From the NCBI RefSeq assembly GCF_025698545.1, contig NC_068576.1, positions 47,857,890-47,921,889 of the forward strand: a stretch of DNA of 64,000 nt, in the 5' to 3' direction. A model generated the notes under the pieces. That model saw nothing but the letters and a program-made list of their open reading frames with translations. It did not search any database and had not been told where the DNA came from. The translations under genes and the position numbers were made by a program. Of the stretch, positions 37,301 to 49,940 are shown piece by piece (positions within the stretch are counted from its first letter, which is position 1; each line of letters starts with the position of its first letter). This stretch comes from Gossypium raimondii. Lineage: Eukaryota; Streptophyta; Magnoliopsida; Malvales; Malvaceae.

Positions 37301-40000
37301 GGGACCAAAATTTTAAATAAAAAATATAGTGATTCAATGTCTCAAAATTAAAGTACATAAATTAAAATTTAATTTTGAAAAGAGTACAAAGAGCCCTAAC
37401 ATGTTTTAATCTTTTTATCTGATTGAAATTTTTAAAAATATTTATAAAAAATACTTTAAAACTTAATCGAATAATAAAAAGTTATAATAAAAAACCGAAA
37501 ATCAAATCAAATTATTACAAACAATAAAAAAACACTACTACATGGAATCAAAGTCAACTACAACATTAAAACATATTTGAGAGGAAATAAGTATAGTGGT
37601 ATTGGTTATCCAAAACCTCAGTTTAAGTGTACCAAGATTGAGGAGATGAAACATTTAATAGAATCAGAATCTAAAGAAAAGTGAAGTGAAAGGCAGAATC
37701 AAGATCAGCTTTTAAAATAATTATTTATTGGCTTAATGTTAGGATTATATGTCATCCAAATATATTATTAATCAATGCTTAAAAATATTAATGTTTTTCC
37801 TTTTTTAGTTTTGAACTTATATATTTTTTGTCAAATCACCCTAAAATGGATAAAAGTTAACGATTGTTAATTTCTTGACATGACATACACGTAGATGATA
37901 TATCAACATTTAATTAATTTTTAAAATAATAAAATATAAAATTGATTTTATATTTTTTGAGTTTTAAAATTTTAAAAAGTGCCATTCACGTGGCAATTCA
38001 CGTATATGTTATGTCAGCAAAGTTAAAAAATGTTAATTTGATAAAAGAATACAAATTAAAGACTTAAAAGAGACGAAAAATTAAATAAATGACAAATGAT
38101 TTAAAAAAATTATTATGCTAAAAAAATGAATAAAATCTTTAAAGAGGTGCAGAAGGGGGGCATGGATCAGTGGGCGGTGGTATGTGAGGGAACATCGGCC
38201 TGCGTCCGGTACGACTCTTCCTTCATCAATAGGCAAAGGAGCTGGGCGTATAGTGACATTGTCCAACCTCTACAGTATGCCCATTCCTGCTATGGTCAAC
38301 AAGATATGCTGCTCAATATACTAGTTTAATGCACATGCAATCTCATTCTCGTGTGGTCACCCTTTAATTTCATTGGCTTTTATTTAATTGTTTCCTAAAA
38401 TGCTAATTCACCTTACATTGTTTCATTATAATGGTTAACATATCAAGGCCAACGGCAAAAACTTGTGGAAACCCACACCTAACTTCCAAGTTATTTGTTA
38501 TGGCCGGAAAGCTTCAGCGATGTGTCCCATGAAAAGCATCTAAGCATGGGTGGCAATATATGCATGCAAGCAAATGGAAGGAAGTCTGGTCCCAATCCTA
38601 AAAGGCTATAAGCCACCCAATTTGGAGATTTGGAAAAGGTACATCGTTATCACGTCCACATAATCGGCTGAGCAAAGGGACTTTCAGGTGGCCTACAAAG
38701 GAAACCGGTGATGAAGGTAATGCCATTGGAATCAAATAGTACACCACACTCCTCAGATGTCCTTCTTTCTAGTGACTTGACTTGTGAGAATTGAAGCTGA
38801 AAACACTAGTAGCAACATGAAAAAGGGACAATAAATTCACATGTATTAGACGGTGACACGACATGACAAAGAGATTAGCTCTTTTTGTCAGATTAGAAAT
38901 TCAATCAGCCTGATCCAAGTGATCTGGAACAACTTTTTTATACAAGAAAAAATTTCAACTGTTCATCACTTTATCTATGTTAGGAAAGTCAAAATATAGG
39001 ATCTATGAGGATAAAACACAGATAGTGGAAGTAGAAAAGGCACTTATCTCTCTTAAGATTAGCTTTAAGTCCCAATGGCATTACCACCAGAAAGAGTGAG
39101 TGTGGGTGTGGGGCATGTACAGAAAGCAAGGATCTTAACTTTACCCTCATCAACATCATAACACTATAGCTTCATTTAATCTACTCCACTTGTTTCTTTT
39201 ATTTTTATATCTCATTCTCAGATACTCATCCTTGATAAAAATAAATACGTTTGGGCATCTATGTATTGCACAGTCTGGACAGGCAATCATCTGACACCAC
39301 ATTCATTTCCAATTTGCAGCTAATATCAGCTAGAAAATTATCTCCTTACACATGTTCGCTATCATAATTTCCTTACACATGTATAGACAAGTTTAAGTAG
39401 AACCTGAGAATTAATCCAGTTGGTTCCATGTAAACGTTGGACTTAATATTTGCAATTCTTTCCTCTTTATGAGCTCCTTTGCGTAAATAATAAATATGAC
39501 CATCATCATGAAGTTCAAATAATCTTCTTATTCGTGTTGTTTTGATGATAATGGTTAGGCATATCGTCTGGGGTAATCGGAGCCCATCTAAAACAGAAAA
39601 CATAACAGCATTTTTCAATCATCATAACAAGTGTGCAAACAGGTCTTGATTCCTAACCTATTATGCTTCTCATTTTTATCATCATTTCCTGTATGATTCA
39701 CTATAACCAAGTGATCTTAGATAAGAATACACCTCCACTAGTATCCCTCTCTCTCTCTCTCTCTCGCTTCCCCTCCCCTTCAATCTACAACCTACACTGA
39801 CAATATAGGAGGAAATGAGTAGTCATTATCATAGGGTCTAGACCTTTCTCTAAGGCTTGGACCACATATTTTCTGTCTATATAAATAACTCAAATCTCTA
39901 CTACCTTTTATTCAAGAAATTCTGTATCAAAGTCTTCTCTACCAGAGATATCCCTCCTGAGTTTAAAACACTAAATATAATAATAACAATAAACGTTGCT
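34311..40000. other. Long intergenic region upstream of the NPF4.6-like gene
   Basis: Mostly AT-rich with no recognised gene. One GC-rich patch at 38145-38330 carries a 60-codon open frame on each strand that I do not recognise. From about 38440 the base composition becomes more even. A (CT)n tract at 39746-39766 lies about 235 bp before the start codon, a common feature of plant core promoters and leaders. Confidence 0.5.
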
Positions 40001-43000
40001 ATGGTGATCTTAACATCTTGTTCCTTTTTCTTATTTTATCTTCACGCTTTGCCACTTGTTTCTAATTCAGTTGCTGGTTCATTGTTGCAGGAAGAAGGAC
40101 AAGAGTTAAACAAATGGGAAGGGTATGTAAATTGGAGGAATAAACCTGCCATGAGAGACCAACACGGTGGCATGCTAGCAGCCTCCTTTGTCTTAGGTCA
40201 GTAGCACCATCATCTGTATTGTTTTTTATCTGATTCCAAGGTCTTACAAAAGTACGCAACTTGGTTGTTGCAGCAAAGAGCAGTTTAGATATAGTAAATT
40301 CAACAATATGAAAGAAATTTTTACGATATGTTATATTATCTTATATTGATATTGCAATTAAATTATATCCTAGTGGTGGAGATACTGGAGAATCTAGCTT
40401 TCCTGGCTAATGCAAGCAACCTTGTGCTATACCTTTCAAAGTTCATGCACTACTCTCCATCAAGTTCTGCAAATATTGTTACCAATTTCATGGGAACAGC
40501 CTTCCTCCTTGCTGTCCTTGGTGGCTTTTTATCGGATGCTTTCTTCACCACCTATCGCCTCTATTTGACAAGTGCTGCAATAGAATTCATGGTAAGAATC
40601 TTTAGTAAACTTAAACTCTTCAACTTTATGTTAATTTTTTCCCCATTTTCTTTGGAAGCTTAGATGACAACAATAAACTAGCCGAATATTGAAATATGAA
40701 AATCGACCAGCACAAAAGCTGCCATCAACTGGGGTACAAGTTGGTCAAGAGAGCACTTAATTGGCTTTTTCAAGCTATGTTGCTCCGATTTTTCATTTTT
40801 GTTGAGTTACTCAGCATCAAACACTTGTGTTTGATATATGGAGTTATGACTTTCAAAGATCCTCACAATACATGTAAAAACTTAAAAAAACCTGACCATA
40901 TCTGTTTTGGGCACTTAGCCATATCCAAAACTTACACCCAAATTCGGGTAACATAAATTTCAAGTCTCTTTGGTAGGAAGGGTGTAGAGCAGAAATCACC
41001 ACAAAGTATCTGTTTGTTATTTCAAGCACGACGAAACATTTAATGCTCCATTCATCTAGAAGCATGTGTGAACAATGCTGCATGTCCCAATTAGCATTTC
41101 AAAGGGATATGTTACTACCCTAGGCCCACCTGATGAGGTCCCTACCTACAATTGACACATTATCAATGGGTTCAGAACAATGACTCCATCACAAGACAGA
41201 CAGAGCAAGCCTAGCCAATAATGATCTATGAAAACAAGGGGTGGGGCAGGGGAAATACAAAGATTGAAAGTGTTAATTTGGCTTACATTTCATGGCAACT
41301 GGGCTTGGTCCCACAAATGAATCTGCTTTTCCTTTAGAGAAATTTTATTGGTGGAAGAAAAAAATTCCACGTCTAATTCCCCATCTGAGTCCACTTCAAT
41401 TAAATGCAGTCCATGTCCAACCATGTAAAAACTTGATTAAAAGCGGGTGTTATTAATGCAATTAAGGGGGCAAAAGTGTATGTGCCATACAAGCTCCCCC
41501 AATCTTCATAAAGTAAATGTAGTGTGACCAAAAGAACATGATGCCCATTAAAACTCCATTTGCCATTGTTTTTAGATGTGTAATAAGTAATAGGGGCTTT
41601 TGTTTGTTTTCCCGCAGATATTTTTTACTTGGCTTCTGCCTGATTTTTTTAACAAATTCTAATAATCAAACAGGGGTTATTGATACTCACAGTGCAAGCT
41701 CACACACCTTCACTGAAATCACCAATTTGTGCTTCAGCAAGCACTGAAATTCAATGCGAGAAAGTCAATCGGCGGAAAGCAGCCATGTTGTTTACTGGAC
41801 TTTATCTGGTGGCACTAGGTGTTGGTGGAATAAAAGGTTCACTTCCCCCTCATGGAGCTGAGCAATTTGATGATACCACCCCACAAGGGAGGAAGCAGAG
41901 ATCATCCTTCTTCAATTACTATGTTTTCTCCCTCTCTTGTGGAGCTTTAATTGCAGTAACATTTGTGGTATGGATTGAAGACAACAAAGGGTGGCAATGG
42001 GGTTTTGGTGTTGCTACTGCTGCAATACTGGCTTCTATCCCCGTTTTTCTCCTTGGCTCTCCTATTTACAGGACAAAGATTCCAGCAGGAAGTCCCATTA
42101 CCACAATGTTTAAGGTAGAAAATCAAACGAATAATTAAATTTAAGAGTACAAAAGCACCGCAAGTTGCAAAGCTAGAGCTTGACTAAGTGACCCTTTCTC
42201 ATTCATGCCCAACAGGTTTTAATTGCAGCAGTTTGCAACAATTGCAAGTCTAAGAATCCAAGCAATGCAGTCATGGGCATGAAGACAAGTCCCTCATCCT
42301 ACACTACTGAAACCGGTGAAGAAGGGAATGCTACCAAGGTGAAGGTCCCAAGTCAGACTCTTACAGAAGACCTGGAGTTCCTAAATAAAGCAGTCACTGA
42401 AAAAACAGTTAGCCCAATGTTACAGTGTACAGTAAAGCAAGTAGAAGAGGTGAAGGTAGTGCTAAAAATAATCCCAGTTTTTATGTGCACTATAATGCTG
42501 AACTGCTGCCTTGCTCAGCTCTCTACCTTTTCTATCCAACAAGCAGCCACCATGAACACCAAGATTGGTTCCTTAAAAGTTCCACCAGCTTCTCTACCTG
42601 TCTTCCCTGTCATCTTCGTGATGCTCATTGCACCAACCTATAACCATGTCGTGGTTCCATTTGCCAGGAAAGTAACCAAGACTGAAATGGGAATCACTCA
42701 TCTCCAGAGAATAGGAACAGGGCTGATTCTATCCATCATTGCAATGGCAGTGGCAGCTGTAGTGGAAATGAAGAGGAAAAAGGTAGCAATCGAGTCGGGG
42801 CTACTTAATTCTGCGGAGCCTCTACCGATCACATTCCTATGGATAGCTCTCCAGTACTTGTTTCTGGGATCTGCTGATCTTTTCACCTTAGCCGGCATGA
42901 TGGACTTCTTCTTCACCGAGGCCCCGAAAAGCATGAGATCTTTGGCCACTTCCCTCTCTTGGGTTTCACTTTCCATGGGATACTATTTCAGTTCAGTGCT

Positions 43001-43187
43001 TATCTCAACGGTCAACAATATTACCAGCATCTTTCGACACACGCCATGGCTTTCTGGTAGCAATTTGAATCACTACCACCTAGAGAGGTTTTACTGGTTA
43101 ATGTGCATACTTAGCAGTCTAAATTTCCTCCATTATCTCTTCTGGGCAAACCGTTACAAGTACAGAACAGAAAGCACAGCTGATTAA
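40001..43187 (+). CDS. NPF4.6: NPF4.6/AIT1 (NRT1.2)-like transporter
   Basis: Five coding exons: 40001-40003, 40091-40196, 40374-40591, 41674-42114 and 42216-43187. Together they give 579 residues against about 585 for Arabidopsis NPF4.6. The best model puts an intron directly after the ATG (GT at 40004, AG at 40090), giving MEEGQELNKWEGYVNWRNK, which matches the family N-terminus; reading through instead adds a hydrophobic stretch not usual here. Core signatures are LENLAFLANASNLVLYL, LYLVALGVGGIKGSL, HGAEQFDDTTPQGRKQRSSF, LNCCLAQLSTFS and YLFLGSADLFTLAGM. Intact homologues import abscisic acid and also carry nitrate with low affinity at the plasma membrane, notably in vascular tissue. The first-helix motif reads ExxEN (residues 39-43), not ExxEK/R. 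No disabling change is seen. Confidence 0.93.
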
Positions 43188-44107
43188 AATATCTAGAGAT
43201 CTACTAGTTGTGGTCAACCAAATTCATCAGCTGTAAACCCATTTATATGAATGATTAATGTCTAATACCTTTTCACTTACATTTGAATCAGCTAATAAAC
43301 GAGTCAAGAAATGGCCGCAAAGTTAGCAGAGTGCACAAATCATCACACTTACCTTGCTTACTGAATGTTCAAGAGCAACACCATCCAAGAAACAGCTTAA
43401 TCTTGAAATACTTGCCTGCCTCCAAATAAAAAAAAAGGGATGTCTAAGTGGCACGAAATTAGCAAAATTAGCAACTAACGAGAGTATGGGTGTTTAAAGT
43501 ATAGCATGCAACTTTTACTTATAAACAGATTGAGATCAAAGTAAATGAAAAGTGTAATACGTAATGGAACAGTGAGCAGGAATATGCTTGTTAGCTGGAC
43601 TCTTCAAGGGAGGAAAAGGGCAATGTCAGCCCATCCCCAGTTTGATTGATCTGACGACAATATGTTGAGTACCTGAAATTGGGAAATGTTGGAACGAAAT
43701 AAATATTCCATTGAAATAAGAGCAATATATTTGGTAGTGGTCCTGCATTCTCATGTGCTTAATCACAAGTCATCTTTCCTTGGTTTCTAGGCAACTCAAC
43801 AGTTCATCATCATTAATTGAAACATTAAGGCTAGCATGTGCCTACCCTTATACGGACACAAAAAAAAAAAAACAAATAACAAATGAAGAAATAAAACAAC
43901 ATACCTGCAAATTGCAAGGTGAATAACCAACATTTTTCACCAAAAAAAAAAAGGAGTAACATTCGGAATTCCAAATTTCCAATCATCACACTCTTTTCAG
44001 AAGGTTTGCCTTAAATGACTAGATAACAATCAAACAGAACTAGTCCTCCTGCTTTTGGATGCAAAGAGTTTTATTCTAGTTAAATCTGATTGAAGCCCTG
44101 TAACAAA
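43188..44107. other. 3' region of the NPF4.6-like gene and spacer to the tRNA
   Basis: Contains the presumed 3' untranslated region. No second gene is recognised. Several A-runs (43430, 43860, 43945) are present. Confidence 0.5.
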
Positions 44108-44180
44108 GGGGATGTAGCTCAGATGGTAGAGCGCTCGCTTAGCATGCGAGAGGTACGGGGATCGATACCCCGCATCTCCA
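44108..44180 (+). tRNA. tRNA-Ala (anticodon AGC)
   Basis: A complete 73-nt cloverleaf without intron. The acceptor stem GGGGATG pairs with CATCTCC and has the G3-U70 wobble pair that identifies alanine tRNAs, followed by discriminator A. The D-arm holds the A-box-like TAGCTCAGATGG. The anticodon stem CTCGC/GCGAG encloses loop TTAGCAT with anticodon AGC at 44141-44143. The T-arm ends GGGGATCGATACCCC (B box). A T-run at 44186-44190 should terminate RNA polymerase III. The B box reads GGATCGATACC where GGTTCGATCC is usual, but the stem still pairs. Confidence 0.96.
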
Positions 44181-44283
44181 AATCTTTTTAATTTTTTTTT
44201 TTGGATTTCTTGCTTCCATGACCCGATTCCCAAACCCTCTTTCCTTGCTCAGAAATGGGATTTCATTCCTTATTCTATAGTTT

Positions 44284-44458
44284 TTTATTTTATCACTCTT
44301 GTAACAGTTTCCTCAAAATATAACTTTGTTATGGTGCCTTACTTGGAGCCAGCTCCAAGCACATTTTAATTTTATTTTATGATTCTTGTAACAGTTGCCT
44401 CAAAATATATAATTTTGTTATTGTGTGTTTACTTGCAGGCAGCTGCAAGGGTAATGAG
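44284..44458. repeat. Tandem duplication of about 87 bp
   Basis: Two adjacent units each hold TTTTATTTTAT..TCTTGTAACAG, CCTCAAAATATA, TTTGTTAT and a small palindrome (GGAGCCAGCTCC in the first, GCAGGCAGCTGC in the second). The phase between units is 87 bp. Confidence 0.75.
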
Positions 44459-45206
44459 AAAATTTTGCAAATCAAACCAACTGACATGGTGATCGCTGAA
44501 TATGTAAATATATGCGAGAGTGGCTGGTATTGCTGATCAGCAACAGTCTATTTTCATAGTTTTTGCGAGATAGCTTCTCTGTTAATGTCCCTGGGGAGGG
44601 GATTACTGCAAATGAAATGATGTGATTGACATGAATGGAATTGCTGCTGCTCCCCATGTGACTTCTCAGATTGTAATGGAGATGGACTCCTCCAGGCTAC
44701 CTTTCTGCAACTATGTGACTGGGTTCTGCTTAAGACAGGGAATAATGGGTTTTGATGTGTGCCTGTTTAGTTCTTGCTGCCTTTGCTCTTGTAGTTGTGG
44801 TTGTCATCCATGACCAAGAACATGATTTGTTAAAAAATAACAAAAAATATGATACTGCGGAACAAAATGTGATCATATGAAGTTATCAAAATTTATACAA
44901 TATGATTATGACACAAAAATAATACCAAGAATTGCCCGGTCTAGTTCATGAGTTCCTCTTGCTGCAATCTTGTCTTTTCTCATGCAAATGCAACACTTGT
45001 TTTCACTGCAATTGTTTCCACAGCATTAGCAGCTGCTTCATGGCTTAACTTCCGATGAACCCTTCATTAACTTAACTTTTTCTGCATTATATGATATCTT
45101 TCACATCATTATTTATCACTGATACAAGGACCCTGTATACATAACAGTAAATACTATGATTTTGTGGCGACCAAATCAACTGAATATGATGAATTGGGTA
45201 TTCTTT
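44459..45206. other. Spacer between tRNA and porin gene
   Basis: No gene is recognised. The part nearest 45206 probably includes the 3' untranslated region of the minus-strand porin. Confidence 0.5.
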
Positions 45207-46456
45207 CTAGTGCTTGATAGCCATTGAAAGTCCAATTCTAGGAATACTATTGTTGTCCCTTAAATCGAGCTCCCCTGCAATGGAGACATAGAACCTTTGC
45301 CAAATTTCCTGCCGAAGAACAGCACTGACTTTGCCATCAGTATTCATACGAGCCTTCACCAATGTATATGGCAACAGTGCATGCTGGGCTCCAAATGTAA
45401 GGGTGGTTGCATCCCTGGAAATTCTATGCTTCAACTCAGCTGCAATTGCAGTCATTGTTGGGGGGTTCAGTGGATGATAAACCGATGCTTTTACACTGTC
45501 ACAACTATCACTCCTGCATTGTCACAAATGCTAGGTTTTTTTATTTCTTCTATTCTAACAATAACAGTTCTATTTTCTTCTCTAAATTTATATACTGAAA
45601 GCTCACAGGGTCATGGAAGCAATAAGGAAGGCACTATTCAAGCTCAAACCGGCACTGAATTTGTTTAGAGTCCTTGTTGTTATGTCGATCCCCAGGTCTG
45701 CTCCAAGAGAGACGACAGTGCTTCCTATTACACCCGAGATGTTAGCAATCGGATCAAATCCATGTGCAGAGTTTGCCTTCAGTCCTATTCCAGCACTAAA
45801 CCCCACATAATCACGCAAGTATTGCAGTTCTGCCTGTTATTGCAATCACCATTGCTGTAAGAATTAGCACTGTGCATACTTACAATAGATTCTTGTCCAC
45901 ATTTATTGTGCATTACATTGTTCAAGTTTCAGATGACAAGCAAATTTAAAGCATATTATTAAGTACCTGGCTTGAATCTGGAACAACAACTCTAAAAACT
46001 GTGTTCAATCCAGGCAAAACCTCTTCAACTGTAAAACCATAAAAACTTTGTAAGCCAGGAAATAAATCATCAGCTGAATTTCCTACAAACAAGAAATTCT
46101 GCTGCATATGATAGACTCAGTTCAACTCAATAGTGCAAGAAGCAACTTGATTAATATATATAAATATGGCCAAAAGCAGATTCCTGTAAAACAGACTTGG
46201 AACAAAAAAGAGAATAAGAGGAGAAAAATTACTTTGGCATGAGAAATCAAAACTCCAATCATAACTTTGGTACCGAATCTGTAGTGGTTGAGGTTGAGCA
46301 TAATCCTTGTACAGAAGATCTAACAAAACATTCAGATGGTAAGCATGAATGAAGAACAGCAAGTGCTTAAGGAAACAATTCTGAATCTGTATTAAACAAT
46401 GTTATAAAGTAACCTCTAGCTTTCCTGCCTATAGCAAAGTATAAACCAGGATTCAT
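45207..46456 (-). CDS. VDAC-like mitochondrial outer-membrane porin, shortened
   Basis: Five exons on the minus strand (46414-46456, 46233-46319, 45967-46082, 45607-45833, 45207-45513), all with GT-AG introns and consistent phases, encode 259 residues. The start MNPGLYFAIGRKARDLLYKD aligns with the N-terminal helix of plant VDACs. LPGLNTVFRVVVPDSSQAEL, then QYL, and TLTFGAQHALLPYTLVKAR follow, and the C-terminus IPRIGLSMAIKH fits the last beta strand. VDACs form a 19-strand barrel passing metabolites and nucleotides across the outer membrane. Plant VDACs are usually 274-276 residues. The shortfall lies in the early strands between YQSYDWSFDFSCQ and TVEEVLPGL, where about 25-30 residues are missing, so barrel closure may be altered. 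No stop interrupts the frame. It could be a divergent functional paralogue or a gene in decay. Confidence 0.85.
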
Positions 46457-46948
46457 GATAATTTGTTGTTTAAGCTTTTAAACAGCGGATTTCAGCTTGT
46501 TTATTAACCAGTTTTAATTTTAATATATATAAATATATATATATTGTTTCAGGAAAATTTATTGAGAATGAGAAGAATGAGCCAGAAAGGAAGCTTCAAA
46601 AGTAGTGACAAACAAAAGATTCCTGTATGAAACGAAATTTCCAGGAACCAATAATACGGTCCATCGAAAATGCCAGCCTAAATCAGATGTCTCTTATCTT
46701 GGATTTGCCTATACTTTTGTGAATTAGTGACTACTTAATTTAATATAGTGAGAAGGAGACTATTATTTGCTTCTTTAGTTTCTTTTCAGTCTTTTTTTTT
46801 TTTTTTTTCAAAGAGACTCTTAAAAGAACTGAAAATACCAGCATTAGTGATATTGCCATTTTTTATGTTCATTTGCTTAATTTTTTTTCAAATTTTGATT
46901 TTGTTTGAGTCAATATGCAATTGCAGCAACAATAAATGAGGATAGAAG
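46457..46948. other. Upstream region of the VDAC-like gene
   Basis: Probable promoter and leader of the porin gene. A TA-rich run near 46520-46545 and a T-run at 46792-46808 are seen. No other gene. Confidence 0.5.
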
Positions 46949-47346
46949 TAGAGGTGATCATGGGTTGGAGGGCTCGGCCCGTCCCGACTGTTCGCCCGAA
47001 ATATGAGAGGGTTTGGGTAAAAATATAGGCTCGAAATATGGGTTTGGGCAAAAAAACGAGGTCCGTTTAGAAAACGGGCGGGGCATTGGGTATCACTTTT
47101 TTGGCCTGGGCCGGGCCAAATATATAATAAATATATATTTTTATTTTTTTAACTTTAAAATATTTTTCAAATACTTTTTTTTATTTTTAAAATAAATTGT
47201 TGGTGTTTATTAAAAAAATGGGCCGGGCTCAGAATTTTTTCCCGGACCGGGTCTAGACAAAATTTCAGGCCCATATTTTGGGCCGGGCCCGTCCTAGAAC
47301 GCAGGCTAAAATTTTTTAGGCCCGGCCTGGCCCATGATCACCTCTA
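46949..47346 (+). mobile_element. Non-autonomous hAT-type element, copy 4 (398 bp)
   Basis: The ends TAGAGGTGATCATGGG and CCCATGATCACCTCTA are perfect 16-bp inverted repeats. It is flanked by GATAGAAG at 46941-46948 and 47347-47354, a perfect 8-bp hAT-type duplication. The interior has GGCCCGGCC-rich shoulders around an AT-rich core, as in the other copies. This is the best-preserved copy in the window and probably the youngest. Confidence 0.95.
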
Positions 47347-47639
47347 GATAGAAGTAATCGAACATTTTTTTTCAAAATGTATAGAGAAGAACGTGATTTC
47401 ATTTTGACGAATTGAACCATTTAAAAAGAAACACCAAGAAAATAAAGGCGACAAATCCTGATGTAGGTATTAGGGGTAGGGAGATACTCCAATTGCGCAA
47501 AAACATAATAGAAATAAAATATGACGCAACAATTAAGTTATGAGGGCATACTGGAGCTTATAAAACTAAGATTAAAGGCATAGAAGAGATAGGCCAAAAT
47601 TTTCCTACACCTTTAACAAGGGTTTGAGATCTATTATCT

Positions 47640-48543
47640 AAGGTAACTGTAGAGGAGGAAGTAAAATGAGAGGTAAGGGTAGAAAAAAAGATTTTGTTAC
47701 CAAAACTATGATCAAAAGTACCTTAGCCAAAAGATTTACTTGGTTGATCCAACGCGTGATCCTATAAATATTCATTACAACCTAATCCAAACAATGAAAC
47801 AGATTTGGTTCCTTGTGCATGGGTGGTTGAAAGCGGAAGAAGTCTATCTCCTTGAACTTGGGCTACATGAGCCAGGGTCGATTATGGCAAGGAGGCTAAG
47901 ACCCACTTCAGTTTCCTCTTCGATTATCACCTTGTGGCCAGTTTTTTGTACTGTTAGTATAGAGGATTATGCCTCAACTTGGGCTTGGTTTGAGGAGATG
48001 TGAAATAATCAGTCAGTCACCTCATCAAGAGTTGGAATGGTTGGGCTAGTAAGAATCTGATCTTGGGTCGAGGCTAAATCTGCTCACAACCTAATCGAAG
48101 GAAGTACCATGAAAACTTATCCCATTGCTGCTCCTGGTAAGCGACATTTTTAGTAAGAGACATAACAACATTGAACTCATCCTTCAAAGTTTCAACCTGG
48201 CCCAAGTAATTGGCCATATCCTGTTGATTTTGCTGCAGATTAATAAGATTTGAGATAACTTTGTAAATCTACCTAATATTATTGAAGTATAAAGTTTTGG
48301 CCCTAGTCCAAACTTTCTAAGAAGTTTTGTAGGACTGAAACAAAGAAAGTAGCTTTGGGTTAAATAAATGCCACGATAAACTACATAATTCAACAGAAGG
48401 GACCCAATTTCATTAACTTCATTAACATCAATTTCTAGATGATCCTTGTATCATTTCCCTCTAAACCACAATTCAACATAAGCGACCCAAGATACGAAAT
48501 TATTATTGCCTTGAAATTTGACAGTAATAATAGTTCGAGAACT
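47640..48543 (-). pseudogene. Ty1/copia-type gag pseudogene (main part)
   Basis: Read on the minus strand from 48543 downward, the frame starts SSRTIITVKFQGN and continues FVSWVAYVELWFRGK before a stop. Further parts in shifted frames include INLQQNQQDMANYLGQVETL and LTSPTIPTLDEV. This is the layout of a copia gag polyprotein (substrate-binding N-terminal part, then a coiled middle). Stops and at least one frameshift make it inactive. Its first four codons lie at 54939-54950 beyond the inserted LTR. No pol region is seen further down to 47350. Confidence 0.75.
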
Positions 48544-49814
48544 TGAGGTGTAACAGTCCGGTTTAGACCTTAGTCAGAACAGGTAGTTTCGGGACCACTT
48601 AACCGAGTTAAACTATTTATTTTATTATTTTAATGAGTTTTACAGCATGATAGAATTACCTGTAAAAGTTTCGCAAAGAAATTTTACCTTTTAAATAGTT
48701 AATTCGGTGAAAAGGATTAAATCGCGTAAAGAAAAAATTATGAGTTCTATAAGTGTAATGACTTATTTGACTTTGGTTTTATTAGTGGGAGTCCTTGCAT
48801 GGTAAATATACCATAGCTATTTTTGAGTGGACGGTACTGGAGTTGTTAAAATCAATTTTTATATGTTTCATTATAGGATAAATGTGTAAATTGATAAACA
48901 AGTTATATTTTTTTTAAAAAAATAAAAAAACAAAGGTAAAATTTATGTTCATATTTTTCTATTCTCAACCGAAACAAGTAAAGAAAAGAAGCCATGAGTT
49001 TTTAAAGAGTTCGGCACTTGCATGAATAATTTGTAAGTGAATTTTAGCTCGGTTTTTGATAGTTTTTACGTTTTTAAGATCGTTGCTATAAAATTTACAA
49101 AGCCCATGTTTTAATTTTTGAATTTGATGATGATTTCGTGTTTTGCTATTGATGATAGTTTGTAATTTCTGTTATTTGATGATAGAAAATAAAAGATATG
49201 TGATAGATTACAATGTTTTGTCTTTGGATTTTTGATGAACTTGAGTAATTTGGGTTAAATTGTGAAAATAATATTTTTGAGGGACTAAAATGTGAAATAA
49301 ATGAAATGCATGGACTTGTATGAGCATGAGGAAGATTCAGCCTACGCATGAAATAGTGAAATTATGTGTATATTTTTTTTTGTGAAAAAAAGGACTAAGT
49401 TGTGAAAATGTAAATTTTAGGGGCTTAAGTGCAAAATGCCCTAATTATGTGTTTGTGATTTAAATTGAATGGAATATGTTATTGAATAGCCAAATTTGAA
49501 TATGTTTAGATTAAGAACCAAAGAAAACGGATTTGGATCGAAGGAAAACAAAAATAATCGAATAGTTGTTTTATTTTGTCCGTCAATATCCTAGGTAAGT
49601 CTATAAGCATATAAATGTTGTTAATTTTGAATATATGTAAATTTTATATGTTGAATTAAATTTTATGAATATAAATATGTATTGGCCGAATGTTTATAAG
49701 CTAGGGAAATATGTTTACGAGATTGATTCGATCAAGTTACAACATCCGAAAGTCTCGTACGAACTTTAGGAATAGCTAGGATACATATGTCATGACATAG
49801 GATTTCATTATGTG

Positions 49815-49940
49815 TTATCGTGTAAGACCACGTCTGGGATGTTGGCATCGACTTGTGACTTATGTGTAAGACATTATCTAAGACAGTGGCATCGATATGT
49901 GATTACATGTAAGACCACGTCTGGGACGTTGGCGTTGTAC
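49815..49940. repeat. Tandem repeat block inside solo LTR 3
   Basis: Three degenerate units of about 50 bp share GTGTAAGACCACGTCTGGGA and a following GTTGGCATCGA-type core. Confidence 0.85.

Noticed and set aside
38126-38329. GC-rich open frames on both strands
   Set aside because: No recognisable domain, no splice context and no start context. It could be a gene scrap, but nothing supports a call.
47740-48003. Plus-strand 87-codon frame
   Set aside because: It is the complement of the minus-strand copia gag remnant and resembles no protein itself.
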